Shown: positions 9,176-19,490 of the stretch, one piece after another
Layout of the letters: every line of letters starts with the position of its first letter
Numbering within the stretch: position 1 is the stretch's first letter
Assembly: GCA_028820655.1 (NCBI GenBank)
Contig: JAPPIK010000054.1
Span: 1 to 64,000 of the forward strand
Direction: 5' to 3'
DNA length: 64,000 bases
Origin: Candidatus Poribacteria bacterium
GTDB lineage: Bacteria > Poribacteria > WGA-4E > JAJDTR01
Notes under the pieces: model-generated
Told to the model about the DNA's origin: nothing
The model's database searches: none
What the model saw: the letters and a program-made list of their open reading frames with translations, nothing else
Made by a program: the position numbers and the translations under genes

Positions 9176-10114
9176 TCAATCCGCCCAAACACTGTCAGCC
9201 AAGAAACCCTCGTACTTCTGTCGCGCCTCGTCATATGTCTTTCGCGCGTTAATGACATCGTCCCCTGTCGCCTCATCCAGCTTCTGCGATTGCAAAGTCT
9301 GCTGTAGCGTCCCCGCTTGGATTTGTAGGCACTGCTTCAAATGATATCCCTCAATAATCGTCAAGTGATTCCAATACCCGACGTAAAATTTCTCGCCTGA
9401 GGTCAACTCCTCCGTAGTAATAGTGGTATCAATCATCTCTGGAACTCGCTCTCCGAGATATACCATCGCGCGCTTGTAGGCTTCAAAAGTAATGTCGGCA
9501 TCGCGCACTCGCAATTCCGGCGGAAATTCGTGAATGCCTTGACTCCAATCCTCTCCGGTAATATCTTGCAACGCATCCGCCGAGGCGCGTTGAATCATCC
9601 AATCCTCTTCGTTGTCGCCGCGCAATTTCCCTTTTAACGGTTCTATAGCTTCCTTCGACTTTAGCCAGCCCAGCCCTCGTATCGCCGCTTCCACCACGCT
9701 TGACGATTCGTCATGCAAGGCATCAAGCAATGCGGGACTCGAATCGCGGTATCCAAGCTGCCCCAAACTTGATGCGGAGGCTGCACGCACGCCGGCATCT
9801 TTGTCGTGCTTGAGCAAACCCGCGATCGGTTCAATAGCTTCTAATTTCCTATAGTTTGTGAGTTGATTTACCGCGAGAATCCTAACGTTCGCATCGGAAT
9901 CATCTAGTGCTTCAAGAAACACCGGAAATAACCTTTCATCCCGGGTAGCATCCAGGCTGTAATAGGCCATCCGATCGCCCTGCTTGTAACGGACAAGTGC
10001 ATCTCTCGCCTGTTCTACAATGTCGTTGACGGTAAGCCCGTTTCCATGAATCGAAGATGCTATCGCGAAAATTGTCAAGCAGATAACACCAAAGAACGTC
10101 TTCTGTCTTCTCAT
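9176..10114 (-). CDS. Secreted HEAT-repeat protein
   Basis: The third paralogue (312 aa, intact) has a signal peptide MRRQKTFFGVICLTIFAIAS, tandem HEAT repeats (for example the AIEPIAGLLKHDKDAGVRAA unit) and a conserved tail with IIEGYHLKQCLQ. It starts 11 bp after the stop of the upstream EEP-family gene, so it may be the last gene of the operon containing the alpha-2-macroglobulin. AGAGGAAACCAAA before the ATG is a good ribosome binding site. The partner bound by this solenoid is unknown. Confidence 0.85.
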   Translation of the reverse strand: MRRQKTFFGVICLTIFAIASSIHGNGLTVNDIVEQARDALVRYKQGDRMAYYSLDATRDERLFPVFLEALDDSDANVRILAVNQLTNYRKLEAIEPIAGLLKHDKDAGVRAASASSLGQLGYRDSSPALLDALHDESSSVVEAAIRGLGWLKSKEAIEPLKGKLRGDNEEDWMIQRASADALQDITGEDWSQGIHEFPPELRVRDADITFEAYKRAMVYLGERVPEMIDTTITTEELTSGEKFYVGYWNHLTIIEGYHLKQCLQIQAGTLQQTLQSQKLDEATGDDVINARKTYDEARQKYEGFLADSVWAD

Positions 10115-10125
10115 TTTGGTTTCCT

Positions 10126-11160
10126 CTAATCTGTCACGCTTGCATTGCGAATTATGCTATCGCGCCAACTAGTCAGATTGGTTGAAGTCAGAGAAAGGTC
10201 GACAATAAGCGGCAAGTGGTCAGAACCGAAATCCGGCCCCGTTCTCATATCGACTACGGTTATATCAGAACTAACCAGACAATGATCGATTGGAATATAC
10301 ATGAGTGGAAAATACGTTGGCCATGTCGGAAGAATCCCGAATCCACGGCGCGCGTTTTTGAGTCCCGACTCGTGAACAAATCGCGTGAAATTCCGCGACC
10401 ACATCGTTGTATTTAAGTCTCCCACGATCAATTTGGGAGTTTGAATCTCACGAAAATATGAGGCGGTAGCCTCTAGCAGTTCGTTTCTGTCCTCGGCAGC
10501 CTGCTCGCTAACTGGCGGGGGCGGATGCAATGCCAGAATAGTAACCCGTTCACCGCCAATTTCCAGGATTGCTAGGATGCTGGGATGCAGCTCACCGAAG
10601 TAAAATACCTCGGACATATGAATGGGAATGCGACTAAATATGCCTATTCCGAAGCTATCGTTCCGAGGCACTAAGTGCTTATTGGGGTATGAAAGTCCAA
10701 CGGTTTCAAACGACCGCACCCAGTGGTTACTTATCTCCTGTAGTATAAGGAGGTCGGGCAGTTCGGTCTCAACTAGCTCAATTAACTTTTCGTGTTGCTG
10801 ATTGAGTACATGCACATTTGAGAACAAAATCCTCAGTTCAGGCTCGCCTGATGCGGATAGATGTGATTGATCTGACGTGTACCATGGATATACTGCTATT
10901 CCGTTGATGCAAATTCCGAACAACGCGACGACAAACCACCGCCACCGGCGTGCAACTGCTGCTGCGATTCCGCAGAAGCATAGCACCGCAAGGTACTGCA
11001 CTTTGAAATGCGCCATCAACCCAAGATACCAAGAGATTCCTCCAAGGTAGCCTCCAAGACTTAACAAAAGGCAGCATAAGATTGCAATGTTAAGAAACCT
11101 GAACACGATTCGGAAATGTGAGGCTCTCCCAATATCATGATGGCTTTTCTTATCACACAT
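10126..11160 (-). CDS. Membrane-anchored endonuclease/exonuclease/phosphatase family protein
   Basis: The N-terminal ~95 residues form three hydrophobic helices. A periplasm-facing or cytosolic EEP domain follows, with the family's catalytic landmarks LLILQEI (metal Glu), VGDLNTT, a DH near PIDHCLV and a terminal GSDHLP. EEP hydrolases cut phosphodiesters in nucleic acids, lipids or inositol phosphates; the substrate here is not predictable. Its ATG overlaps the alpha-2-macroglobulin stop (TAATG), which implies translational coupling. The 344-aa length fits membrane EEP proteins. Confidence 0.9.
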   Translation of the reverse strand: MCDKKSHHDIGRASHFRIVFRFLNIAILCCLLLSLGGYLGGISWYLGLMAHFKVQYLAVLCFCGIAAAVARRWRWFVVALFGICINGIAVYPWYTSDQSHLSASGEPELRILFSNVHVLNQQHEKLIELVETELPDLLILQEISNHWVRSFETVGLSYPNKHLVPRNDSFGIGIFSRIPIHMSEVFYFGELHPSILAILEIGGERVTILALHPPPPVSEQAAEDRNELLEATASYFREIQTPKLIVGDLNTTMWSRNFTRFVHESGLKNARRGFGILPTWPTYFPLMYIPIDHCLVSSDITVVDMRTGPDFGSDHLPLIVDLSLTSTNLTSWRDSIIRNASVTD

Positions 11161-14100
11161 TATTGGGCTATTTTGATGCTCCCGCCTGATGCCACCGATG
11201 ACTTTGACGGATCGTACATAGCTTCAGCCGTGACAGGAGGCAGGGTGAACTCGCCCTGTGTAACGGCTCTCAAGGCGTAATAGAACTTCTGTCCCTTCCT
11301 TCGCGGGAACTTGCCGAAGAAAATGAGACGATCATCTCGGATATCAACGTAGTCGGGCTTAAAACGCTTGTTCGGCAGCCATGGGATGCCTGCACGAGAT
11401 TCCAATCTCGGATTCTCAATCTCGAATCCCGCCGGAAGCATGTCCACAACCACCACGTTCTCCAAATTGGCGGTCAGCGCCTTAACCGATATCTCCGCTA
11501 CAATCATATCGCCGTGCTTGAAAATACTCCCCTCAATCGGCTCGCCCGACTCCGAAAGATACCGGCGCCTAACCTGCAACTCCCTATCGAACTCCTCAAT
11601 GGATGTTCCGGTTTCGACGCCGAAAGACCGCCATTGGTAGTAGCTGTTTCCGGTGCCTTCGAGGCTCAACTGCACGCGCTTGCCGCCCCACTCTTTGCTT
11701 GCATACCGTTCATCCGTTGGCTCGAATTCCGCATAGCGTTCCCCGTCCATAGTGATTGTGCCCGTATACTGCGCGTCCAGCTCCTGCTCGAGTATTTTGC
11801 CGAGCGCGAGAAACGCAAACGCGTTTTCCTGTGTCGTTTGCCATCGACCCTTACCCGACGCTGCATCGGTCAAACTCTTTACCAGGCTTGACACCGACGG
11901 ATGATCGGGATGCACCTCCGCCAGCACATCGAGCATAATAGCCTGAGCCCGAACCGGGGAGTTGAAATTTCCGCCCGTTTCTCGCTTCTCGGCGACCGTG
12001 GGCGAGACATTTATGGGGAGCATCGACACTGCGGTATCAACGTCGCCGGATAATGCGAACGCGCCGGCCAGTTGAAACTCGCTGTAATCGCTGAGGGCAT
12101 CTAATCGATTGTTCTTCAAGTAGAGCATCGTGCTCTTCTCCGATTCACCTGCCGCTGCCAACACGTAAACGGCGTACGCAATCCGTTCAAGTTGATGGCG
12201 TCCCCTTACTTGGCGCTTCGCTTCCTGTTTTAGCGACTCCAGCATCATCTGATATACCCGGTCGGAAACCTGATAGCCTGCTTTCCTCGCTTCGACGAGA
12301 AAGTGTGCGGCAAAGATGCTGCCCCAAAAGTTCGTGTAGTTTCCGCCCGGCCAATAAGCGAAATAGTTGTCCGGCATCATCATGCTTTCTATCTTGGTGA
12401 TGCCCTCGTTAATGAAATAATCTGCGCTGCCTTTCGTAAAAACATCCGGCGCGATGGTTTGGGCGATGTTGTCAAAAGCTAGCAGCGGGAAGACCCCCGC
12501 TGTCACCTGTTCCACTCACCCGTAAGGGTACCGGAGAAGGTAAGAGATTCCACCGGCAAACTTCACCGCCGGAAACGATGACAGTGTCAACTCATATTCC
12601 TCGGTTCCCGGTAAGTAGTTCGATGGGAACTTGAAATCTGCCGCGCGTCCAGCTTTCACCACACCGTAGCCCGTGTGCGTCACGGGGGGTGTCGCCGGGC
12701 GGATTGGTACATCTGTAGTCATCCGCGTGCTTTCACGGTTTCCCTCTGCCGAGAGGTTGAAGGTGACCTTCCCGATCGCATCGTGAGCGGCAATTTCAAA
12801 AAACACCGGTCTCTCTTCGCCTGTATTGAGACGAATCCATTGCGCATTGTCCCCCAGAATATCGACGGCTCCTTCACGATTTAACGTAACCTCGAAGTCG
12901 CCGTCCTCAACCGTTCCGTTGAACACGCTAACCGGAACCCTGAAGCGGTCGCCTCCCGATACAAACCGGGGAAAGGTAGGAGTAAGCACAATCGGATCCC
13001 GCACGGTAACGAATTCCTGAGCCTTTCCAAATCGATCGTCCGCGAACGCAACCGCCATCAAACGCAAAGTACCGTTAAACTGTGGCACATGGAATCGAAC
13101 GACAGCCTCGCCCGTGTCACCCGTCGTCACTAGTCCGGACCAAAGCGATACTGGTTTTACTCGCGTGACACTGACCGTGCTCAAACGTTTTTTGCGCTGC
13201 GCATCGACTCCGTCCGTGCCGCCGCCGGTGCTCGACTTTCGAGTTACTGATTCAACTTCCGGCAACAGCGCTGAATAGCAATCCAACGTTTCGATATTCA
13301 AACGCCTCTGTCGAAAGAAAAAGCTGTGAGCATCCGGAGTCTGAGTGTTGGTTAACTGAAGGATGCCTTCATCAACCGCTGCAACCGTAAGCTGATAGGT
13401 TTCCTTTTTGCGCGCAGTTGCCGCCTCGACCTGAATGAGGAACTCGAGCTCCTGATTTGGACGAGTTTTCTTTACCGTGTCAATTTCGACTGACAACCGG
13501 TTGCCATCATCGTTCAACTTGAAAGGAACGACGCCGAAGGCTCTGACCGGCGCGTGCTTCTCCAACGAAGCCGTGGAGCGGATCAGGCTGGCGGATATGT
13601 AGGAATTGGGTTTGTACGCATCTCGGATTGGCACGTCGATCACGGCTGTGTTTTCCTGCATCATCACTGTACGGTGACTCAATACCTTGTCCCGTTCAAT
13701 AGTCAGGATCAGTTTGCCGGCAAATGGAGCTTTGATCTGCGCCTTCGCTATGTCACCGGGTTGGTAACTCTCTTTGTCCAAGTCAATCTCGAGACGGTCC
13801 GGATTTTCCATCGCCCAAGGCGTGTAACCCCAACCGGCCGTGTAAAATTCCGTTGAAGTTGACGAACCGGAGTCCAAATCCCGGATCTCTATCCGGTATT
13901 CGCCGTATTCGGTGGGGGCAAAAGCAAACTTTCCCACTCCCTCTTCCGAAGTAAGTGGAATCGATCGGATGATTTCGGCTTGCTTTTCCGACACATACCG
14001 ATAGTTTCCACCCCTGTCTCGTCTTAGGATGGAATTCCAACGAAGTTTGTACATCGTCAACTTTAAGTTCCGCTCGGGGGTCGGAGTGCCGTCTTTGTCG

Positions 14101-16547
14101 ACGGAGACATATTCAATAGTCATCTCCTCATTCAGTTTCGCATATCCTTCCGGTGACCGGCGAATTCCGACATAATGGGTGTAAGGGTGAATGGTCACGC
14201 CCCGGTAAGCGCTCACAGCGCGGCCGCCGGGCTCGCTGACGGTGGCCACAAATATGCCTTCCAAAGCGGATTGAGGCTTCAGTTCTGATGGTATGGGGAG
14301 CTGAAAGACTGTTTTCCCTAATTCATCAGTTCGTGACTCGCCAAGATTGATATGTCGCTTCTTGAACTTCAAAGCGGAGTTGGAAAACGCGAACGAACGC
14401 CACTTTTCGGGCGAAAACTCGCTCGCCTCAATGTCGCAACTGGCAGCGACTCTCCGATTGACCGCGGGCGGCCCAAAAAGGTTCACCGCCTCAACGCCAA
14501 TCGAAATCTCGTCGCCCAACAAATAAACCGGTCGGTCCGTCGCGAGCGTGACCTTGATACGGTCGGGCATAAACTCCTCGACTTGAAAGCGTCTGCGTCC
14601 GATCTCCTTGTCCGCAACATGTATCTTGGCAACGTAACCCCCTGTCTTGGCGTAAACCGGAAATTCCATGCTCAGCTCGAAAGCGCCCTCTTTGCCCGTA
14701 TGAGAACGAAATTCTCGAAAGATCCGTTTGTCGGGTGCCACCACCTGAATCTGAACCGGAAGTGAGGGTGGAGTCAGGTTGTCTTTTCCGCGCACGATAA
14801 TCACTAGGTTTGCCGTCTCGCCCGGTCGATAGATTCCCCTGTCGGTGTATACAAATGCCTCATAACCGTTATCCACGTAGGGTGCGCCGGCAACTTCAAA
14901 GTTGGTAGTTGACAATCTACGGCGATTCAACTCGATAAAGGACAAATCCTTCCCTTTCGCCGCGGTTATCATAAATGGAACGAATCCCTCAATCTTTTCT
15001 GATACCGACGAAAATCTCACAAAACCGACGGAATTTGTCGTGCCGCTCAGTAAGGTTTGATTGTTGTCGCTGATAACCTCAATGACCGTATCTCCGACTC
15101 CTTTCAGCGTAGACAATGAATTAACCCACACCAATAGTTCATCGGCCGTTCTTTTCGCCATAATGCCAAGGTCGGTAATCATGACCCATTGAGTGGCGTA
15201 GAGCCACCGTCTCTCCGTTTCGCGGGCAGTCACTTTGAAAACACCGATTCGGTCTTCCTCCAAATATTCTGCTAGCGAAATTGGCGTCGTGACCTCCTCA
15301 TTTAATACCGATTCAATCTCTATCTCGCCGCTGTGTAGAAACTTCCCGAGGTTGTTTGCCCACCGCGACCAACCCTGTGAACTCGACAAGAAAACAAGAT
15401 TGTTGGCATACACTTTCTCGATGTCGACCTTCACCTTGTTCACGTTGACCGTGGCTAATCCGAGATTCAGTTCTCCGTCCCTCGGAAGATATAACCCGCC
15501 GCCGGCGAATCTTACGTTCGGTTCAAGGTTCGGAATAGTAAGCGTCCTTGTAAAGTTCCGCTTTAAGGTAGTCCCATCCTGTGCGGACAGTCCTCTACCA
15601 ATTTTCACAGTGCGTCGGTCCCCCGGATTGAATTCGCCTTCAATCCGCAGGTAACGCCGGCGCGAAACCAATTGATACTGACTCTCCGGCTCAACGGTCA
15701 GAAACAGTTGTGCTTGGTCCGGGGCAACCCTCGAGTTGAACCGAACCTCCAAATAATGTCCTCCTCCGCTATCGCGCACGCTTGCATTCTCGACAACTAA
15801 GTGACCGCGCCCTTCCAACGCGGTTTTATTGATATGATCGTCAGCGAGACCAATTCCCCCGTTGACACAGGTGAAGTCCTTCTTCAATCTGAGGATAAAG
15901 CGTTGTTTATTCTCACTGCGTTCGATCTCTACTGTTTCTAGATCGATGATGTCCGATGGTTCCTCGGTCACCGCTTTATACGAAATTATCTTTCCATCCT
16001 CATACGATATCGCAAGCTTTTCCTCCAGTGCGGTAGGATCGACGGGATAGTTGAATTCAACCGTCCCGCGAATCCTCGCTCGGCTCTTTCTGCCTGCCCC
16101 TTGCTCAAGCGACAGTCGAGATTTTTTGACCTTGAACCGTTCGGTGGCGAAGGTCAGCGTCCGCTTTCCGCTCAATAACCGGTCCGGCGAGTGGCTGACG
16201 GTTGGAAACACTTTCGCTGTGTATACGGTAGAAGGAGCAAACGCAACTTCCGGGAAGAATCGGAGGCGGTCGGAGTCCACCCAACGAAATTTCCCCGGAA
16301 TCGCCGGTGAAAACTCAATCGGAGAATAGTCCAGATCCTTATCCAGTATGTGCTCCTCGACAACCGGATCGGAGAACGCGAAGGTGAGGTTCTCCCGTTG
16401 GGAGACCGTGCCTTCCGGAAGGATGGATTCCACGGTAAAGCGAGTCGTGTCCTTCACGTTCTGAATGGCGATGTGAACCGCGCCCGCCACAATTATCACG
16501 CAAAGAATGGCGATGATTATTAACAAATGGCTGGGATTCAGTTTCAT
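11160..16547 (-). CDS. Alpha-2-macroglobulin with in-frame UGA at the thioester cysteine (candidate selenoprotein)
   Basis: One frame of 1,796 codons, split by a single TGA at 12516-12518 (codon 1344). An N-terminal membrane anchor (residues 9-29) precedes macroglobulin domains with the diagnostic YTDRGIYRPGETA, then the A2M core SLWSGLVTTGDTGEAVVRF. The thioester-domain motif reads YPYG-[UGA]-VEQ where the family has YPYG-C-x-E-Q. Downstream, the alpha-toroid and final beta domain (VVVDMLPAGFEIENPRL) continue without frame change. Bacterial A2Ms trap proteases covalently through the Cys-Gln thioester. A hairpin with a GGUCUU loop follows the UGA at SECIS distance, so Sec at the reactive position is a serious option. 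Alternatives are a nonsense mutation or a sequencing error, leaving two fragments. AGGAGG precedes the ATG. Its stop overlaps the EEP start. Confidence 0.85.
12483..12502 (-). promoter_or_regulatory. Candidate bacterial SECIS hairpin
   Basis: Downstream of the UGA on the minus strand, CAGCGGG pairs with CCCGCTG (7 bp, five of them G-C) around a six-base loop GGTCTT. Twenty nucleotides separate the UGA from the first loop G. Known bacterial SECIS elements need a small loop with a G in its first two positions, about 16-37 nt after the UGA, and the E. coli fdhF loop also carries GGUCU. The hairpin could still be coincidental. Confidence 0.55.
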
Positions 16548-17078
16548 GTTAGATACCTCCTGAGTTCAATGTCCCGTTCTCGACAAACAGTGTATGATTT
16601 TTCTGATGACCGTAGACGCCGCTATGGTGCAAGTCCAAAAAACTGCTGGTAACAACTCGGGTAAGATAAAATTGCGTGTTGGGATCCGATGCGCTGGGTA
16701 GATAGCACGAATTACATTCCGACAACTTTAGATTCATGCCGCTCGGTTCGATTCTGGACCAGGTTGAGCAATTACAATGCCAATTTTAATCAAAGTGGAG
16801 TGAACCGTGGATTTCAAAGGAGATGTGGCCAGAATCGCACTATTGACAAAGTGAAATTGTTGCCCGCCAGAGAACCAAAACTGCGTGCATCAAACCACAG
16901 CCATTGTCTCGACACAACCACATAATGCTTGCTGATGAATGAAAATCTTTGTCGGGCAGTGTAGGAAAGTGTCGCTCTGTTTCGAAAGGTTCTGGGGCGG
17001 CGGAAGAGCGTGAGGACTTCAGTGGTTCAAAATGCTGGTCAAGGCATACCGATCCCACCACCCTTTTAATCGCTTTTG

Positions 17079-17149
17079 GACTCCAGCGGAGTGCCATGTC
17101 AATAGGCAACGGGTACTACATTCTCCCACTCCAGAGGAGTGGAATGTGA
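17079..17149. repeat. Pair of short palindromes (ACTCC-AG-GGAGT type)
   Basis: Two imperfect copies of ACTCCAGMGGAGTGSMATGT, about 51 bp apart, each with a self-complementary centre. They look like a further small dispersed repeat family (D); no other copies were noticed in the window. Confidence 0.45.
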
Positions 17150-17257
17150 ATATCAGCGCAAAGCGATAATGAGGCTAATGACGCTCAAAGTAGGTGGACA
17201 GGAAATCGGCGAATATTCGTAGAATCATGCCCATAGTAGGCCATAGCCTTGTAGGGT

Positions 17258-17500
17258 GCAATCAAGCGAGTGGATAGCGAGTGATCAAGGGAACGGATAG
17301 ATCAAGTGACTGAATAAGGAATGATCAAATGAGCGGATAGCGAATGCGATAGAACTCCCGTAGACCTCCCATAGTAAGTCCATCAAGCGAGTGAATAACG
17401 AGTGCGATAGCTAATCTTCTGCGCACCAGCCTTTAAAAGACCTCGAGGGAATCCAAAGAGCGAACAGCGATCAGGCGAGGGAATAATGTGCGCGATAGAA
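17258..17500. repeat. Cluster of degenerate family-C repeats
   Basis: Successive copies of ATCAAGCGAGTGGATAGCGA, often ending GCGATAG, lie in tandem with truncated ATCAAG units. The copy near 17388 continues into a shared tail GCGCACCAGCCTTTAAAA (17422-17439) that also ends the copies near 20020 and 20409. Confidence 0.65.
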
Positions 17501-17566
17501 AATCATATCTATAGAAATCCTCTTGCGCCTCCGACTTCGAGCCGAGTCATGGTATATGACGCGCAT

Positions 17567-17595
17567 CTATAGGAGCGATCTCCGAATCGCGACTT
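17567..17595. repeat. Dispersed palindromic repeat, family A
   Basis: Variant ctataggagcgatctccgaa followed by tcgcgac. The loop side differs, but the outer arms still pair (GCGAT/ATCGC). Confidence 0.7.
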
Positions 17596-17684
17596 CTACA
17601 TATCTAATCTGTGCAGCGTCATTTTGGAGAAATGGCATAACAAGAATATTATGCGAATTTCAATGTTATGATTTCCTCTCCACC

Positions 17685-18875
17685 TCAAACCAACTCGATA
17701 TCCACCGGCGCATCGTAATCTACGCCAGCCACCTCAAAGCCGAATAGATTGCGGAAACCGCGTTTGAATCCCGCATAATCGGACAAATCAAGGAAGTTCT
17801 CCGTGTTCACTTCATCCCAACGCCGTGTCACCTCCCCCACGATTTCGGAACGAAGTTCACGGTCATCAAGCCTCAACCGGCGATCGGCATCCAACGCAGG
17901 CGTTAAACTTGGCCCCAAATGCTCACTGAACAGCCGACCCATTTGGCGAATCGGATCCTCGTTTGTTCCCTGTGCATCCATGATGTCGTTAAGCATGCTG
18001 ACATAAAGCGGAACAACCGGAATCGCCGACGACGCTTGCGTTATCACGGCTTTGTTGACCGAGAGGTACGCATGCCCGCCCATAGAGGACGACAGTCTGA
18101 CATCCAGTGCATTTATGCGCCCCTCAAGATCCTCTTTTGCTTTCCCTATCGTGCCGTCGCGGTATATCGGCCACGTGAGTTCGTGCCCGATGTATGTATA
18201 AGTCACGACCGTGCACTCCTTCGCCAGCAAATTCTCCTCCATCAGCGCTTCCACCCACATCTCCAAATCCTCGCCGCCCATCACCGCGACCGTGTCCTCG
18301 ACCTCGGCATCTGTCGCCGGTTCGATGTGAACATCCGCAATCACCTCGCGATTGAGATCGATTGTCTTGCCACTGTAGGGCTCGCCGATCGGCTTCAACA
18401 CGGACTGATGCTCCGCTCCGGTTCGCGGATGAAAGCGCCTAGGCGAAGCCAGGCTGTAAACCAATACGTCAACCCTACCCAACTCCCGCTTTATTCGATC
18501 GATTGTCTCCCGCTTCAAATCATCGGAAAACGCATCCCCATTCACATCGCTTGCGAAAAAACCGTCCTTCGCAGCTAGTTGCCGCAAAGCGTACGAGTTA
18601 TAAAAACCCGCGGTAGCCGTCCGTTTCCCGTCCGCCGGGCGCTCATAATACACGCCGATCGATTTTCCGCCGTAGAGCCACGTCAATGCGATGCGCGATG
18701 CGAGACCGTACCCTGTCGACCCGCCTACGACAAGAACATTGAGATTGTCGGAATTCTGAGCCCCTAAGGACTTGATATAGTCAACCTGTTCTTGCACATT
18801 TTTCTCGCAGCCTACGGGATGCGCGTTTGTACAGATGAAACCCCGAATTCGCGGTTTTATGACTTGAACCGACAT
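17685..18875 (-). CDS. fabV: Trans-2-enoyl-[acyl-carrier-protein]/CoA reductase FabV
   Basis: Monomeric NADH-dependent enoyl reductase, the last step of each fatty-acid elongation cycle. The 396-aa length is that of FabV. The N-terminal VIKPRIRGFICTNAHPVGC is typical, the Rossmann motif VVGGSTGYGLASR sits near residue 50, and the catalytic Y-x8-K of this family is present around residue 235 (Y-RDGTIGKA-K). A GGAGGAGG-type site lies just before the ATG. The gene is monocistronic or ends a unit with the RidA gene 21 bp upstream. FabV enzymes are intrinsically less sensitive to triclosan than FabI (family knowledge). Confidence 0.96.
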   Translation of the reverse strand: MSVQVIKPRIRGFICTNAHPVGCEKNVQEQVDYIKSLGAQNSDNLNVLVVGGSTGYGLASRIALTWLYGGKSIGVYYERPADGKRTATAGFYNSYALRQLAAKDGFFASDVNGDAFSDDLKRETIDRIKRELGRVDVLVYSLASPRRFHPRTGAEHQSVLKPIGEPYSGKTIDLNREVIADVHIEPATDAEVEDTVAVMGGEDLEMWVEALMEENLLAKECTVVTYTYIGHELTWPIYRDGTIGKAKEDLEGRINALDVRLSSSMGGHAYLSVNKAVITQASSAIPVVPLYVSMLNDIMDAQGTNEDPIRQMGRLFSEHLGPSLTPALDADRRLRLDDRELRSEIVGEVTRRWDEVNTENFLDLSDYAGFKRGFRNLFGFEVAGVDYDAPVDIELV

Positions 18876-18896
18876 GAGATTCCTCCTCCGCTAACG

Positions 18897-19358
18897 CTAC
18901 CCGTCAATCTCAACCACCATTTCAACCTCAACCGGGATACCCCCCGGCAATTGCGACATCCCGACCGCAGAGCGAGTATGCTTGCCCTTGTCACCGAACA
19001 CCTCCACAAAGAGGTCGGAAGCCCCGTTGACGACAGCCGGCTGATCCGTGAACGACGGGGCCGAATTGACAAACCCGACCACCTTCACAACACGCTGGAC
19101 CCTGTCCAGATCCCCGAGCGCCTGTTTGAGCGTCCCGATCAAGCCGATCGCCACCTGCCGTGCCGATTGATACCCATCCTCAATCTCCGCATCCGTACCA
19201 AGCTGACTCTTGTAGATCTTGCCCTCTCCGGTGCCCGGACCGTGTCCCGACGTGAACACCAGATTGCCCGTTTGAACGGTTGTCACGTAATTCGCCACCG
19301 GCGTCGCCGCCGGAGGAAGCGCAATACCAAGTTCCTCAAGCCGTTTCTCTACCTGCAT
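18897..19358 (-). CDS. RidA/YjgF family protein
   Basis: Small trimeric-type protein of 153 aa. It belongs to the YjgF/YER057c group with motifs ANYVTTVQTGNLVFTSGHGP and a C-terminal LPGGIPVEVEMVVEID. Many members deaminate reactive enamine/imine intermediates, but this slightly longer subfamily (about 150 aa) lacks the clear Arg of classical RidA in the visible segment RSAVGMSQLPGG, where an S-A-V-G-M-S pattern replaces it. The specific reaction is therefore uncertain. ATG 19358 is preferred because GGAGCGAGAA precedes it. It is 21 bp upstream of fabV on the same strand, so co-transcription is likely. Confidence 0.85.
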   Translation of the reverse strand: MQVEKRLEELGIALPPAATPVANYVTTVQTGNLVFTSGHGPGTGEGKIYKSQLGTDAEIEDGYQSARQVAIGLIGTLKQALGDLDRVQRVVKVVGFVNSAPSFTDQPAVVNGASDLFVEVFGDKGKHTRSAVGMSQLPGGIPVEVEMVVEIDG

Positions 19359-19490
19359 TTCTCGCTCCTTCCATACATGAAGTGATGAAGTCATACACCT
19401 AGAATTATATTAGCACAGTCATCCCTTCCCGTCAACGCAACTTTTCGACGAGTCAGTAGACTAGGTTCACCAGAAATTCATTCAGATTCC

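Larger units (their letters stand above)
16548..17684. other. Repeat-rich intergenic region
   Basis: About 1.1 kb without a credible gene. It contains the AGGAGG ribosome binding site of the alpha-2-macroglobulin next to 16550, and two short palindromes ACTCCAGCGGAGT and ACTCCAGAGGAGT near 17080 and 17130. It also holds several degenerate family-C copies (17260-17500) and a family-A palindrome near 17567. Short open frames here look like noise. Confidence 0.6.

Noticed and set aside
12483-12515. GTG directly after the UGA as an independent start of a second A2M gene
   Set aside because: There is no ribosome binding site in front of it, and it would begin inside the thioester motif. It is better explained as the continuation of one gene.
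16689-16925. Plus-strand open frame upstream of the A2M gene
   Set aside because: It has low-complexity, non-conserved composition and no start signal; it lies in a repeat-bearing intergenic region.
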